DNA of 64,000 bases, from assembly GCF_032884065.1 (NCBI RefSeq), contig NC_088863.1, forward strand, positions 61,573,512 through 61,637,511, written 5' to 3'. Source of the DNA: Artemia franciscana. Taxonomy: Eukaryota > Arthropoda > Branchiopoda > Anostraca > Artemiidae. Position numbers and translations under genes: made by a program. A model generated the notes under the pieces. The model did no database searches. It was not told where the DNA came from and saw only the letters and a program-made list of their open reading frames with translations. Of the stretch, positions 37,421 to 50,179 are shown piece after piece (within the stretch, counting starts at the first letter, position 1; each line of letters begins with the position of its first letter).

Positions 37421-39430
37421 CAAACTTAACCAATGTAAGAATTAAATTGAGCTTTCAAAAATATGATACACATTACTCCAGACGAGGGTGTACAGTTTCT
37501 GCAAGAGCCACACAGGTTTGACCCTTACCACCCTCTTGTAATAAATTTAAACCAGCAAGGGTATATTCAAGACTTTTGTTTGGGGGGCATTTTTTCGGGG
37601 AAGGGGTTTACAAAAAAACTTCAAGAAGCATAAAAAATTCGCTTATGTGCATTTTTATTACGTTTTTACGAGTCGGACAAAAAAAAAGCATGACAAGTCT
37701 GGTAAACCCTCCCCTCTTCTCTCAGATATAGCCTTGTAAATCCAGAACTGAGGAATAAATTTAGGAAACAAAAGTGGTGCTCCCGTAACATAATGAAACT
37801 TTCTCGAGGAAAAATAGGAAAAAGAGTTGTATTACTCTAAATAAAGTCTCTGTCGATTGACCAAATGTTTTTTCTGTCTTCTTAGGTTCTTAAAATATTC
37901 AGAAAATTATCCTATTTCGATATTTTCCTCCTTTATCGTTCACAGAAGCAGTTGGAATGGACCATTTGGCATAAAAAATTTGTGTTCCTGTGTCTTATGT
38001 GGCAAAATCAAGCCTTATTTTACAAACTGCTACTTAATACCAGGCAAAAACGTTTTAACATATTTTCACTTTTTCAACTCTTAGGATTCAAATCGCGCAC
38101 CACACCAACTTAAAAATTACCAGACTTAAAATGCAGTCCAAAAGCTTACTTTTCAACCTAAGTATCATTACCTCTCAACCAATAGAAAGAGGAAGGATGG
38201 AACTATTCTGCTTGTTCTTTTTATTTCGTACTATAACAATGGAAAAAAAAAGGTTATCCATCAAACTTGTGTATTGTTTTTACACTCGAAAGTAGCGATT
38301 TAGAAGAGATAAATTCATAAGTGTACCTATCTTCTTTAGCAAAATGAAGTTAAGTGTGTTAATTTCCTGTTTAGAGAGCCGTGATATAAGAGGTTTAGAA
38401 AAGATGATGGCTTCTTTAAACTAAAAAGCTTATGTTTCCTGTGAAGCGCAAGATTTTTGATAAGCCTACATCTATAACGCATCTAGACGTCAACCCCCCT
38501 CAGAAAATACCCCCCCCCCATCCACAGGAAAAACAGAAAACATCTCCCCCATGTAAGATTCCCCCGGATAGTTCCGGATGTTCATTAGAAGGGGAACTGA
38601 AGTTCTTGTCACCTGTCTGCATTGCCTATAGTAAAGAGCCATAGGAGTTCAGTCTATTAATATATACTTATGTATTTTTTAAGCTGCTACTCCGAGTTTA
38701 GATCCAGAAGTTAAAAGATCATGTAGTATAACTAAAAAAAATATATATAGGGTAGAAATAAATATTATTTTTTAATATAATTTAAAGGACATGAAGTATA
38801 AATACAAAAAATATTAGGAAAAATACCAAAATAAACGACAATCTGCTTTAAGGGACATGCATTTTTTTTTATATAGTTTAAAAAACATTTACTCCAATTA
38901 AAAAAAAAAATATTGGGTATTATACCGAAATGAAAGAGGTACATTTGCGCGTGGGGGAATTTTCCATGGGGGATTTTAAGTGGGGGGGGGGGGGGTTAAC
39001 GCCGGCTCTCATCTGTAACATGCACCAAAAGGACAAGATACTTATATTTTTGGATTCATTAATCATCTATTGTGTAACCTAGACAGAATAACTATTTTAC
39101 TTGACTTTTTCTCTAAGAAAAGTCAAGACAGATCTAAACTTGCGATACAAGCAGAGAAAATTAATCCGGTTTTAGCTTTTTTTTTTCTTTTTTTTTTAAT
39201 CCCAAAAAATGCAAAGCAAATTTCAAATAAGTCATTCAGTAGAGGCGTAAGATGACAGTAAAATTGCCTTGTTACGTTTAGACAGTAAACCATAGAACTA
39301 CAGGGGATTAACATACCGAAAACGAGCACATGAAACATATAACCTCGAGTTCAGAAAAAAATTCATGAAAATACCCTGCACAGCTTAAATTTGCCGGTAT
39401 TCTATAAAACGAGAGGTAAGCAGCCAGTCC
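37421..39430. other. Intron sequence with G/C homopolymers
   Basis: C8-10 near 38512 and G14 at 38982-38995. Proline-rich short ORF at 38432-38644 is from C-rich sequence. No exon. Confidence 0.5.
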
Positions 39431-39447
39431 CCTCTCTCTCTCTCTCT

Positions 39448-39527
<80 letters not shown>
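39431..39527. repeat. (TC)n then (TA)n compound microsatellite
   Basis: (CT)8-9 at 39431-39447, CTAGA junction, then alternating T/A at 39450-39527. Confidence 0.95.
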
Positions 39528-39530
<3 letters not shown>

Positions 39531-40200
39531 GCACGTACGCAGGATTTTTTTTTTTCGGGGGCGGGGGGCAAAACCTTCGAAACAGCAGATATAAAGTAGC
39601 ACTTTTTTTTATTTAGTAACTAAATAAATGCAAAAAGCACGCATATCGGAAAATACAGATTAACTTTAGTCTGTAGTATTGTAGCGGATGGGGGGGGGGG
39701 GGAAGAAGACTGAAGCCTCAAACGTACGTTTTAGGCTCAGGTTATGTTCATAGCGATTTAGAACCAGTTATTAATCTATTATATCCCACTGAAAGGGAAA
39801 TTTTAGGGTTAATAGTGCAATATGGGTGCTGTGGGGGGGGGGAATTCTTCTATTGAGAAAACATCAATTTTAATGAAAAATGATAGTTTCCAAAAAGTAT
39901 CCATTAAAAGCTGTACTTTATCCTGAAAAGGGGGGATTAACACCCTAATATCAAGGATGATCCTATTTTGTTGAGGAAAGCAAACTCTCTTTACGAAAAA
40001 AAAAAGTTCAATCGCTAATTACTTCAAAGAATGTAGAACGTTAGACAGAAAATGGGTTAATAATTGGGCAGTGACTTGACCGGATAATTGCATGCTGTAA
40101 AATCCAAAAAAAAAGGCTTCACACATGTATCTAGATTCCTAATAAATGTCCTACTTTTGCCAGAAATCTCAAGAAACCATGGGGAAATTAAACATTTCAC
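39528..40200. other. Intron spacer with G-runs
   Basis: G13 at 39690-39702 and G10 near 39833-39842 within otherwise AT-rich sequence. Nothing coding. Confidence 0.5.
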
Positions 40201-40204
40201 AATT

Positions 40205-41239
<1,035 letters not shown>

Positions 41240-41850
41240 TTCACGGAATTTAAATCAATATGATTGAATGCCAAAGTGGGGTATTGACCTCTCTAACAAC
41301 CCCCTCAAACACACACAAACCTCTCCGCTGTTCTATTAGTAAGAAGGAACCTTGTTTAAACAAGGTCATGCAAGAATTCCCAATCTCTATGATTGAAGAA
41401 CCAAAGAAACATGGCCCTTCCAATACTTCAAATCCACTCCACCTTATTTTGAATTAGAAACATAGATACGGTACACCTTGTTTAAATAAAAAATACTCAA
41501 TAACTGAAAACTGTGGGGTTTTAGGCCAAAGGTTGGGTGCATGGCCCTCCAACAACCCCTCCCTTTCCCAATGGGTTTTTAATAAAAAGATAGACATGCT
41601 GCACCTTGACTGACACAGAATTAGGTAAATGTTTCTAATCCATATTGATGGAGGCACAAACCGGATCCTTAGACCTTCAACAAACCCCTCGTCGTCCATT
41701 GCAATGCCAACTTTTTAACACAACGACATGCATGCTCCATCTTTTTTTTGAAAAGGAACCAAGCAAAGGTTTGTAATCGATATGATATCCTTACAATCAA
41801 GGACAACAGGTAGATCCTTGGACCCTCCATGACATGCTCCCAGCACCAAG
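41240..41850. repeat. Degenerate repeat, ~130-145 bp period, 5 copies
   Basis: Landmarks ATGATTGAAKRMCAAAG, then RYCCTYCAACAACCCCT, then TTTTTAACANAACGACATGCTGCACCTTG. Copies begin near 41262, 41390, 41520, 41645 and 41792. No stable reading frame. Confidence 0.55.
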
Positions 41851-44171
41851 TTTTCTGCGGAGGTATGCGGTATCATTTTTTCTTCTTTTTCTTTAGTTAT
41901 CAGTTAGAAGTTCATGGAGCAAGTACACTGGTTCAATGTGATATTAAAATAGCAATTTTCAGGGACACATTTCTCTTCTCTGACATTCAGTCTTCAAGAA
42001 ACTTATGGGACATTTAATTTTGGGCCAAGAAAACAACACAGTACGAGGTTTGGCGAAACACCATCAGGATGGTGAATCTTATTCCCGAAGCAGTAGGCAG
42101 TAAGTTGTTCATCACTGACCTAACAAGTTTCAGAGACTATCGATTCCAGGCCAGTTGGAAACGTCCGATCTCCGTCAAAAGTGTGAATAAATAAGAAATA
42201 TTTTATTCTTGAGAAAAAAAAAACGACTTTATTTTGTTTTCTATTATCTAAATCACACTAAAACTCAGAGGATAGGATATAGGAAATGTTACCTGAAAAT
42301 TTTGGCCCAAAAATGAACTTATCGTGTTTTTTAACACCCTCTTCTAGGGTTGGAATTCTTATTATTCGACTGTGTTTGATTAGACTAGCACTTTACCTTG
42401 GGTTCTTCATTCTAGTAGATTTACCTGATTATGGATTAGTAGCATTTACATTTCTTTTACAGCGATTGAGCTTAATATTTGAATAGTTTTAAAGTTAAAC
42501 AATAGAAACGTGACGAACATCCTGAACATGTCCATTAAATTCCAAGTAAAAAATAAAATAAAAATTTCCTTATGTTTTGATAATATAAAATCTTACTTTA
42601 CAACCTTAGCTGCAATGCATTTGAATTAGGATTTAAAAAATTTCCCTTTCAGGTACGATCAAAACGCATTATATTAAAGGCATTTATGACTGTTGTAGTT
42701 TTTTCCTTGCATTCTAGCAGTAGAAGAACCAGTATCCAAAGTATAGAAGCAGTACCAGCAGTAGAAGTAACAGAAATTCCAAAATATTTGGTCATAATAC
42801 AGCTCCATTTTGCTGTAAAATTTTTAGGAAAACCAAGAAGCGAAAAACGTATATCATTCCAACCAAAATATGCATCTTCTTTTAAAGACAAAATATCTAC
42901 CCAGCATATTTTTAGCATGTTTCCACATCATTTCCTGTTTTCTAATCGATTTCAAACTTGACACACACACACTCAAATCCAGTGACGATATACTCTATTA
43001 ACAAAAGGGGATGAATACAAAGAACGTAACAGGCAAAAATGGGCAAATTAAGTTTAACTAAAAAAAATAGGGAACAATTGGAATATAAAATGGGAAAAAT
43101 TGAAATGAAAAGCTAATCATGCTAGGCATTCCCAGTATTTTCTAACTGACTTGTACACACTTTAGTGGAAGGTCAATTTTAATAGCAATTTATTTTATGG
43201 TTATATTCTGCAAATTGCCAAAATGTTGGTAACTGCACTTAATTCCTTTTAGTGTCAATTGCGCTAAAATCGATGTTCCGCAAAAATCCTGATGATTCAT
43301 TTTACGTTCAATTTTCCAACACAAGCTGATTCCATCAATTAATTTTAAACTGACCTTAATTCTATCCCTCAATGCCTATCTTTGGGCAAAAGGAACCAAG
43401 CGTCCTTTAGCTGTGTCTTCCCCCTTAATTTATTCAAGACATTCCAGCTTTCACTAATTCTCAGTTCGGCCTTACACTTTCGTTCGGCCCTGGTTTTCTT
43501 ATTTTTCGTCATGTTTGATTCTATGTAAGAATTAAACAAAGAGTTACCCAGTTTACACGTCATTTTTGATTGTAATACTTTTTTTCCGTTTTATAATGAA
43601 GCTTGAATATTCAATTTACCAACACATTGGTAAATATTTACCAACACAATATTTACCAACACAGATATATCAAAGTTTTGTATCAGTTGATACAAAAATT
43701 AATATTTGTGTCAGTCGAAACAAATATTCAAGTTTCGTCTTAGTTTACCGACCTTAATTAATTAATTTATTAATCCTTAAATTTGCCGAATTGTTAAATA
43801 TAGTAACCAAAAATTTACGCATCGAAGGCTTTTTGGCTGTCAAAAAGTTTCGCTTCCAACCACTCGCTCGGGCTTTCGGTCCTACCCTGCTTTGTATCAT
43901 AACACCACATATCCTTCGCTCTGGCCTTTGAAGCTGGCTTACTTGTGATTTTTTATATTTTTATATCTATATTTGTCATACTGTCAACAAAAGCCGATAC
44001 GGAGAAGAAAAGCTATTCAACCGTATTTTTTCTTCGGAGGTGGGGGGTACTGCCATATACATTTACATCTAATTTATAGACATGCTTGTTCTTACCTTTA
44101 TCTTTGATCACTTTGTAGTTTTCGTAGGCAATAGGCTTCACATAAAAAAAAAGCCAGAATCCAGGGCAAAA
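41851..44171. other. Intron sequence, nothing recognised
   Basis: One tiny repeat TTTACCAACACA-ATA at 43617-43668 (three copies of ATTTACCAACACA). Short ORFs lack recognisable domains. Confidence 0.5.
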
Positions 44172-44243
44172 AGCACGGGGTGGGAATAGAACACTAGCCA
44201 CCCCCGTGGCAGGTATGCATTTTACCACTGGACTAGGGATGAT
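44172..44243 (-). pseudogene. tRNA-Gly(GCC)-like relic
   Basis: The minus strand reads CCAGTGGTAAAATGCATACC (D arm and A box), then TGCCACGGGGGTGGC (anticodon arm with GCC) and GTGTTCTATTCCCACCCC (T arm and B box). Each part closely resembles arthropod and vertebrate tRNA-Gly-GCC (CAGTGGTAGAATGC, CCTGCCACGCGGG, GTTCGATTCCC). The acceptor stem ends (TCATCCC and CCCCGTGC) do not pair properly, and a TTTTT pol III stop follows. That points to a tRNA pseudogene or a tRNA-derived SINE head rather than a working gene. Confidence 0.72.
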
Positions 44244-44703
44244 TAACCGTAGAATGTTTACATCTGTATGTTGTGGGAGCAATTGGATTCGTCGCTGATT
44301 CTAGTTTTTGTTATTTCTCCTCCAACACGGAGAAGGGAGAATCTATGGTCGAAATTTGGACATTTATGCAGATGTAATTTTTTCATTCTATCTGAAGCCA
44401 GGCACTCATTAAAAACCCCCAAAGTGAATTTACATTAAATGTAAATATACGTGTCGATACTTTTTCCTTAATAAAAGAGGTGGCTAAACCAGTAATTAAA
44501 ATTGACATAGGCCTAATTATGAAAGGCCAAGCTTTCATTTTATCTACAGCCTAAAACACCATTGAAAACTATAAAGAACTTGAGGGAAAAACTATGTTTT
44601 ACCAAAAAATTCAAAATTTCATGGGCCCGCTTGTTCCAATGTCGGGACGTTTGGTGCAGTTTCTAGAATCTTTACAGTGCACAAGCTCACTGGTTAAAAA
44701 TAG

Positions 44704-44768
44704 ACAAACAGGGTGGTTACTCTTTTAAAACAATCGTGAGACATGGTGGACCATTCGCCACCCTGAGA
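44704..44768. mobile_element. Tiny inverted-repeat element (CAGGGTGG ends)
   Basis: CAGGGTGGT..TTTTAAAACAATCGTGA..TTCGCCACCCTG is bounded by CAGGGTGG and CCACCCTG, reverse complements. A related text with TTTTAAAACAACCGTGAT and CGCCACCCTGCTG is at 49706-49756 in the same orientation. It may be a miniature inverted-repeat element; no target duplication is clear. Confidence 0.4.
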
Positions 44769-45210
44769 CTTCACACCAATATGAGAATCGGAGTAATCAA
44801 AATCACAATACAGCAAACACGCTACCTCTTGACGCAAACCCATTTACTCTTTACAACTTTGAAAGGTAACAAGGAATAATAGATCAAGCATCCGTAATGT
44901 AGGTTTGGAAAGTCATATATCAAGAAGCAATGGTAAGTTGCTTAAGAAAGAGAAAAAGGGACCGAAGAGAGAATTAACTTAGGAGTCCCAATCTAAATAT
45001 ACAACTTTTTTAAGAGTTGTTGATGCGTGTACCCATCATATACTGTACATTTTAGTCTTACGACCAGGTCTAGTCCGTCAAATACCAAATTGGCACTATT
45101 GCTATGAGCAACACAGGAAAAATACTTTGCAAATATTCCTTATAAGTAAAAGTAAAAAATATTCTGTAATTTGTATTCACGGGTAATCTAACGACTTTTT
45201 TATGACTTGG

Positions 45211-45780
45211 TTTTATGGCTAAATGCATAAATAACCAACACAAAATGAAGTTTGCGATGCAAGAAACTTAAAAGAAAAAACCATACAAGTTTTATTTGTC
45301 TTTTATTTAACACTGAGGAGTCAATCAATTTCGGCATAGGGTACCATACAGATACCTTCATAAGCCTCCATAACACTAGTGAAATTTGGTCCTTGGGGAT
45401 ATTTGGTCCACACTTGGTTTTATGGCTAAATGCATAAATAACCAACACAAAATGAAGTTTGCGATGCAAGAAAGCTAAAAGAAAAACCCATACAAGTTTT
45501 ATTTGTCTTTCATTTAACACTGAGGAGTCAATCAATTTCGGCATAGGGTACCATACAGATACCTTCATAAGCCTCCATAACACTAGTAAAATTTGGTCCT
45601 TGGGGATATTAGGAACAGAAAGAAGCATTAGTTTTGCGGCTAAATTCATAAATAAATAACACAAAATAAAGTTTACGATACACGGAAGCTAAAAGAAAAT
45701 AATAATACAAGCTTTACATGTCTTTAATTGAACAGTGAATAGTCAATCCACTTTCAGCACAGGGTACCACACAGTAAGAC
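45211..45780. repeat. 207-bp tandem repeat, 2 close copies plus a diverged third
   Basis: TTTTATGGCTAAATGCATAA begins at 45211 and again at 45418. The two 207-bp units differ at only a few bases by eye. A third, clearly older copy starts at 45632 (TTTTGCGGCTAAATTCATAA) and ends near 45780. As 207 is 69 codons, the minus frame stays open for 154 codons (45200-45664). I take that as a by-product because the third copy breaks it and no domain is recognisable. Confidence 0.88.
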
Positions 45781-45915
45781 TTTCCCAAGACTCCGTTTTG
45801 TTGCTATATACATTGAAAAAAAAAAACAACAGAAAATAAAGCGTAGAAAGGGGCCAAAACTGCAATTTTCCAAACTGCGCGATTCAAAGTTATACGTATG
45901 GTGGTCAAAAACCAT

Positions 45916-46278
45916 TTATCCTTTTAGTTTTTCAACATGATTCAGAATCCAAACATTAAACATGCGGGTTGCATGACCAAAACCAATAATTGTAATAGTT
46001 CCGAAGATCCGCCATCGTGCTGTTATACATGGAGTAATTCTGAAGCGAAAAGGTTGTAAATTCATTTTGACGACAATCGCGGAACCGATCAACGTTTTCA
46101 CAATATTCAAACAATTGTTAGTAAAGGAAGAACCAACAATACAGAGACCGAATACAGCGACCAATAAGTTGCTCACAAAGATAAACAACAGCAAGCAACA
46201 TGATGAAGTTGGATAACTCTTTGTGGTGATTGAAGTTTTAAGCACAAAAAAAGTGCACCAAAATACAATCGTCTTCAA
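45916..46278 (-). CDS. Unrecognised hydrophobic ORF
   Basis: A 120-codon frame with no ATG at its start (TTG at 46278). Hydrophobic stretches include FWCTFFVLK, CCLLLFIFVSNLLVAVFGLC and FGTITIIGFG, giving 3-4 possible membrane segments, and it ends VEKLKG. It could be a membrane-protein exon remnant or chance in T-rich sequence. No family is recognised and no clear splice context is seen. Confidence 0.18.
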   Translation of the reverse strand: MKTIVFWCTFFVLKTSITTKSYPTSSCCLLLFIFVSNLLVAVFGLCIVGSSFTNNCLNIVKTLIGSAIVVKMNLQPFRFRITPCITARWRIFGTITIIGFGHATRMFNVWILNHVEKLKG

Positions 46279-46433
46279 TATCTCATTTTCTTTGAGCTGA
46301 TCGCATCTGAAAGCCGACTAAAAAGAATAACAGCCTATTCGCATGTATCTATAATCAAACAGTTCGTGGTAACGAACTGTAGTTCGTTACATCAAAAGAA
46401 TCGCCAATAGTTATATTAAAAGAATCGCATTTT

Positions 46434-47990
46434 AATGCTGATTTTAAACATATAATTTTCATCAAGATTAGTCTTACCCGTCAAAAGTTACGAGCCTGAG
46501 AAGATTTGCCTCATTTTATAAAATAGGGGGAAATACCCCCTAAAAGTCATATGATCTTAACGAAAATCACACCATCAGATTCAGCGTATCAGAGAACCTT
46601 ACTGTAGAAGTTTCAAGCCACTATTTACAAAAATGTGGAATTTAGCATTTTTTGCCAGAAGACAAATCACGGATGCGTGTTTATTTGTTTTTTTTTGTTT
46701 TTGTTTTTCCAGAGGTTATCGTATCGACTCAATGGTCCTAGAATGTCGCAAAAGGGCTCATTCTAACCAAAATTAAAAGTTCTAGTGCCCTTTTTAAGTG
46801 ACCAAAAAAATTGGAGGGCACGTAGGCCCCCTCCCACGCTCATTTTTTCCCCAAAGTCACCGGATCAAAATTCTGAGATGGCCATTTATTCACCATAGTC
46901 GAATAACCTAATAGCTATGTCTTTGGGGACGACTTACTCCCCCGCAGTCACCGTGGGAGGGGCTGCAAGTTACAAAGTTTGACCTGTGTTTACATATAGT
47001 AATGGTTACTGGGAAGTGTATAGACGTTTTCAGGGGGACTTTTTTGGTTTGGGGGGGGGAGTTGAAGGGGGGGTTACATAGGAGGATCTTTCAATGGGGG
47101 AACGTTTTATTGGGGAAGAGACTTTCATGGAGGGGCGCAGGATTTTCTAGCATTATTTAAAAAAAAACAATGAAAAAATAAATATGAAAAGTTTTTTCTA
47201 CTGAAAGTGAGGAGCAGCATTAAAGCTTAAAACGAACAGAGATTATTACACATATGAGAGGTTTACCTCCTCGTAATACCTCGCTCTTTACGCTAAAGTA
47301 TTTTTAGTGATTTCAACTATTTATTCTACGGCCTTTGTGATTCAGGGGTCATTCTTAAGGAATTGGGACAAAATTTAAGCTTTAGTGTAAAGAGCGAGGT
47401 ATCGACGAGGTGTGAGCCCCCTCATATACGCAATAAAAACATACGAATATAGAAGTTCGCTAAGTAAGTTAATTCGTAAGTTGCGTATATTTTTTACTTA
47501 TGAAAACGTTCGTAAAAAATTAAAAGTTATAGTTGCCTTTTTAAGTAATCAAAAAATTGGAGGGCAACTAGGCCTCCTCTCTCGCTCCTTTTTTTCAAAA
47601 TCTTCCGATTAAAACTATGAAAAAGCCATTTAGCCCCCCCCCCAAAAAAAATGCAAATTTCGTTTTAATTATTTATGCATGGAGAGCCAAAATAAAAAAA
47701 ATACCTTAATTAAAAAAACATCCAGAAATGAAACAAAAAAAACAAGTTTTTTTAAATGAAAGTAAGGAGCGACATTAAAACTTAAAACGAACAAAAATTA
47801 CTTCGCATATGAAAGGGGCTGCTTCCTCATCAGCGTCCCGCTCTTTACGCTAAAGTTTTTTGCTGTTTTAAAAAGTAGAGTTGAGAGAAGAGTCAAACTT
47901 TAGCGTAAAGAGCGGGACGTTGATGAGGAAACAGCCCCTTTCATATACGAAGTAATTTTTGGTCGTTTTAAGTTTTAAAAAAACTTTGTT
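46434..47990 (+). repeat. Foldback element, left inverted arm
   Basis: It starts ATGCTGATTTTAAACATATA and contains, in order: GTTACGAGCCTGAGAA, CTTAACGAAAATCACACCATC, AATCACGGATGCGTG, AAAAGTTCTAGTGCCCTTTTTAAGTGACC, a C-rich segment, a first internal hairpin around TACCTCGCTCTTTACGCTAAAG (47275-47411), GGAGAGCCAAAATA and a second hairpin around CCCGCTCTTTACGCTAAAG (47812-47943). The same order appears reversed at 50180-51726. Arms differ by substitutions and small indels. Confidence 0.82.
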
Positions 47991-48944
47991 TTTTTTTGTT
48001 TAATGTTGTACTAGGACGAGGTCGCGAACATGGTCCATAAATCTCATATTCGTAAAACACAAGCATCACTTTTTTGGACCACAAGTTTCAGGTCGCATGT
48101 GCATGTATAATGGCGGGTGTTAGGCACTAGACCGGAAGTGCCAAGTTATATCCAGAAGGGTTGGAAAGCTCCGTTTTCCCCCTTTTGTTTGGTAAATAAA
48201 CAGGTAATTGTGTCTTACTAAGATTTGAATTTGCATGCATTTACACATGCAAGGTTGGTTTATATAAATTTACTAACATTGGCTATAGGCTTGACCATAT
48301 GCTTCTTATTTAGCTCTGGCTAAACAGACATTTGCGAGCGTAAGCAGAAGATACAACATCTAGAAGAAGTTTTCTTGTTGAAGAGGCTGAATTGCTCCAG
48401 AAGTGTTATATATGTCTATAGTGGTAAGTCCATCTAAAATACTTCCAAGTAATAACATAGGGATACATGGTAAGGCAAAGAGTCCATGGTTAATTTGTTT
48501 ACCCAATAGAAATCAAAGATAAAAATAAGCGAAATACACTATTGTGTTCCCAGTCATCCCGTTTCAAGATGTAATAACCACTATTATTGTAATTGTGCCC
48601 CAGCCCATTCCCCAACAGGGTCAGATCCAGGATTAGCCTAAACTCAAAAGTTTGTGGTTTGGTATTATTTTTAGTGGTTATTCCTCATGAAAGGTTGGTT
48701 GAAAATCAAAAATAGACTTACTTAAGAAAACAACAAGATATGTATAAAAACTACCGCTATGCCTGAGCCTACAAGGGGGGTATGATGAGTAATTACAATG
48801 ATAATGGTTATTAGGTTCGTGAAGCGCATAAAACGGAAATGTATTAGAGTTTTTTTTTCATTCTGATTTATGTTCTATGCCAAACTCACAGCTAGTGAAG
48901 ATTGTCGCCTCTTCTGACTTTCTTCATTACACGAAGAAATGTTT
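47991..48944. other. Spacer between foldback arms, unassigned
   Basis: No ORF or known element. AT-rich with ordinary composition. Confidence 0.5.
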
Positions 48945-49185
48945 TTTTATTGTTTTAAGAGTGGCTCATGGGCACCCATAAGCTGAATTTTAGAGGGAGG
49001 GGGGCTTACCTGGTGTAATCGGCACTTCCAATACCGTATAGTATAAATGTCAAAAAAAATTATAAAAGTACAAGGCAGCATAATTCTGCCAGGGGAGGGA
49101 CTTGAACCCCTTCCCTCCCATATGGACACCCATGGAGTAGCTCCTAGTTTAGCAGCATCTCAGCGCTGTAGTTTGCGTCCAGGAC
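48945..49185 (-). mobile_element. tRNA-derived SINE candidate
   Basis: The minus strand has GCGCTGAGATGCTGCTAAAC-like tRNA text, then GGAAGGGGTTCAAGTCCCTCCCC, a good B box with a paired T stem. A tRNA-unrelated body follows (GGCAGAATTATGCTGCC, GCCGATTACACCAGGTAAGC), then CAATAAAAAAAC at the 3' end. The A box is poor. The overall plan (tRNA head, unrelated body, A-rich tail, about 240 bp) fits a SINE. Confidence 0.42.
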
Positions 49186-49439
49186 TTTTCTAATTGTGCA
49201 GATTTCGATAGTTTTTAGATGAGGAATCAAATGGTAAAGTTCTTCTGTTTTCTATTGGATTTTCGCTGTATAGGCAAAATTGTCCAGGGAGTGGTTAAAA
49301 TTCAACTACCTTATCATATGTCAGTATGCAATTACCTGACAAATTTTGAATGACCATAAGTTTACAGATATTAAACTGTGGAGCTATTCGGTTTATTGAA
49401 TAAAAACAACCCCTTCTATATACTCCATCTTCTGCTTAC

Positions 49440-50170
49440 ATGTAACATAAAGTTTTTTTACTGTTTTAAAATGTAGAGTTAAGAGAAAGAGTCAAACTTT
49501 ACGCTAAAGTTTTTTTACTGTTTTAAAATGTAGAGGTAAGAGAAAGACTCAAACTTTAGCGTAAAGAGCGGGGCGTTAAGAGGGAAAAGCCCCTTTCATA
49601 TACGGAGTAATTTCTGTTCGTTTTAAGTTTTAATGTCGCTCCTTACTTTCATTTAAAAAACTTGTTTTTTTTAATTTAATTTCAAAGTAGAGATGCTTGA
49701 GTCTTTCATTTTAAAACAACCGTGATTTTGGAGTATCACGGTCGCCACCCTGCTGAAAACATAAAATTCGCAAATACCAAAATATTTTTGTAAAATACAA
49801 AAATAATATCCCCTCACATTAATTATCCACCTTTCTAAGAGGTAACAAATTACCTCTAATTCATAAATAGAAACAAAAAGCGATACTATTTGTTTTACAC
49901 AGTAGTCCTTCAACTTAGTTCAGTATGCAAAAAAAAAAAAAAAAAAAAAAGACAAGACCATTTATGTAATTTAAATAAAAAAACAAGTTATTCTTTTCAA
50001 TGAAAGTAAGGAGCGACATTGGAACTTCAAACGAACAGAAATTACTCCGTATATGAAATGGGCTTTTCCTCCTCAACGCCCCGCTCTTTACGCTAAAGTT
50101 TTTTTCTGTTTTAAAAAGTAGAGTTAAGAGACAGAGTCAAACTTTTTTATTTAAACTTTTTTGTTCTTTA
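49440..50170. repeat. Broken internal hairpin copies of the foldback family
   Basis: 49440-49680 holds a right half-hairpin (CTTTAGCGTAAAGAGCGGGGCG ... TTTTAATGTCGCTCCTTACTTTC), with its 5' part locally duplicated (two copies of CTAAAGTTTTTTTACTGTTTTAAAATGTAGAG-type text 60 bp apart). 49970-50160 holds a left half-hairpin (GAAAGTAAGGAGCGACATT ... CCCGCTCTTTACGCTAAAG). A22 at 49929-49950 separates them. Confidence 0.7.
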
Positions 50171-50179
50171 TTTAAATAA

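Noticed and set aside
45200..45664. 154-codon minus-strand ORF
   Set aside because: Created by a 207-bp tandem unit whose length is a multiple of three; the third unit breaks the frame and no domain is visible.
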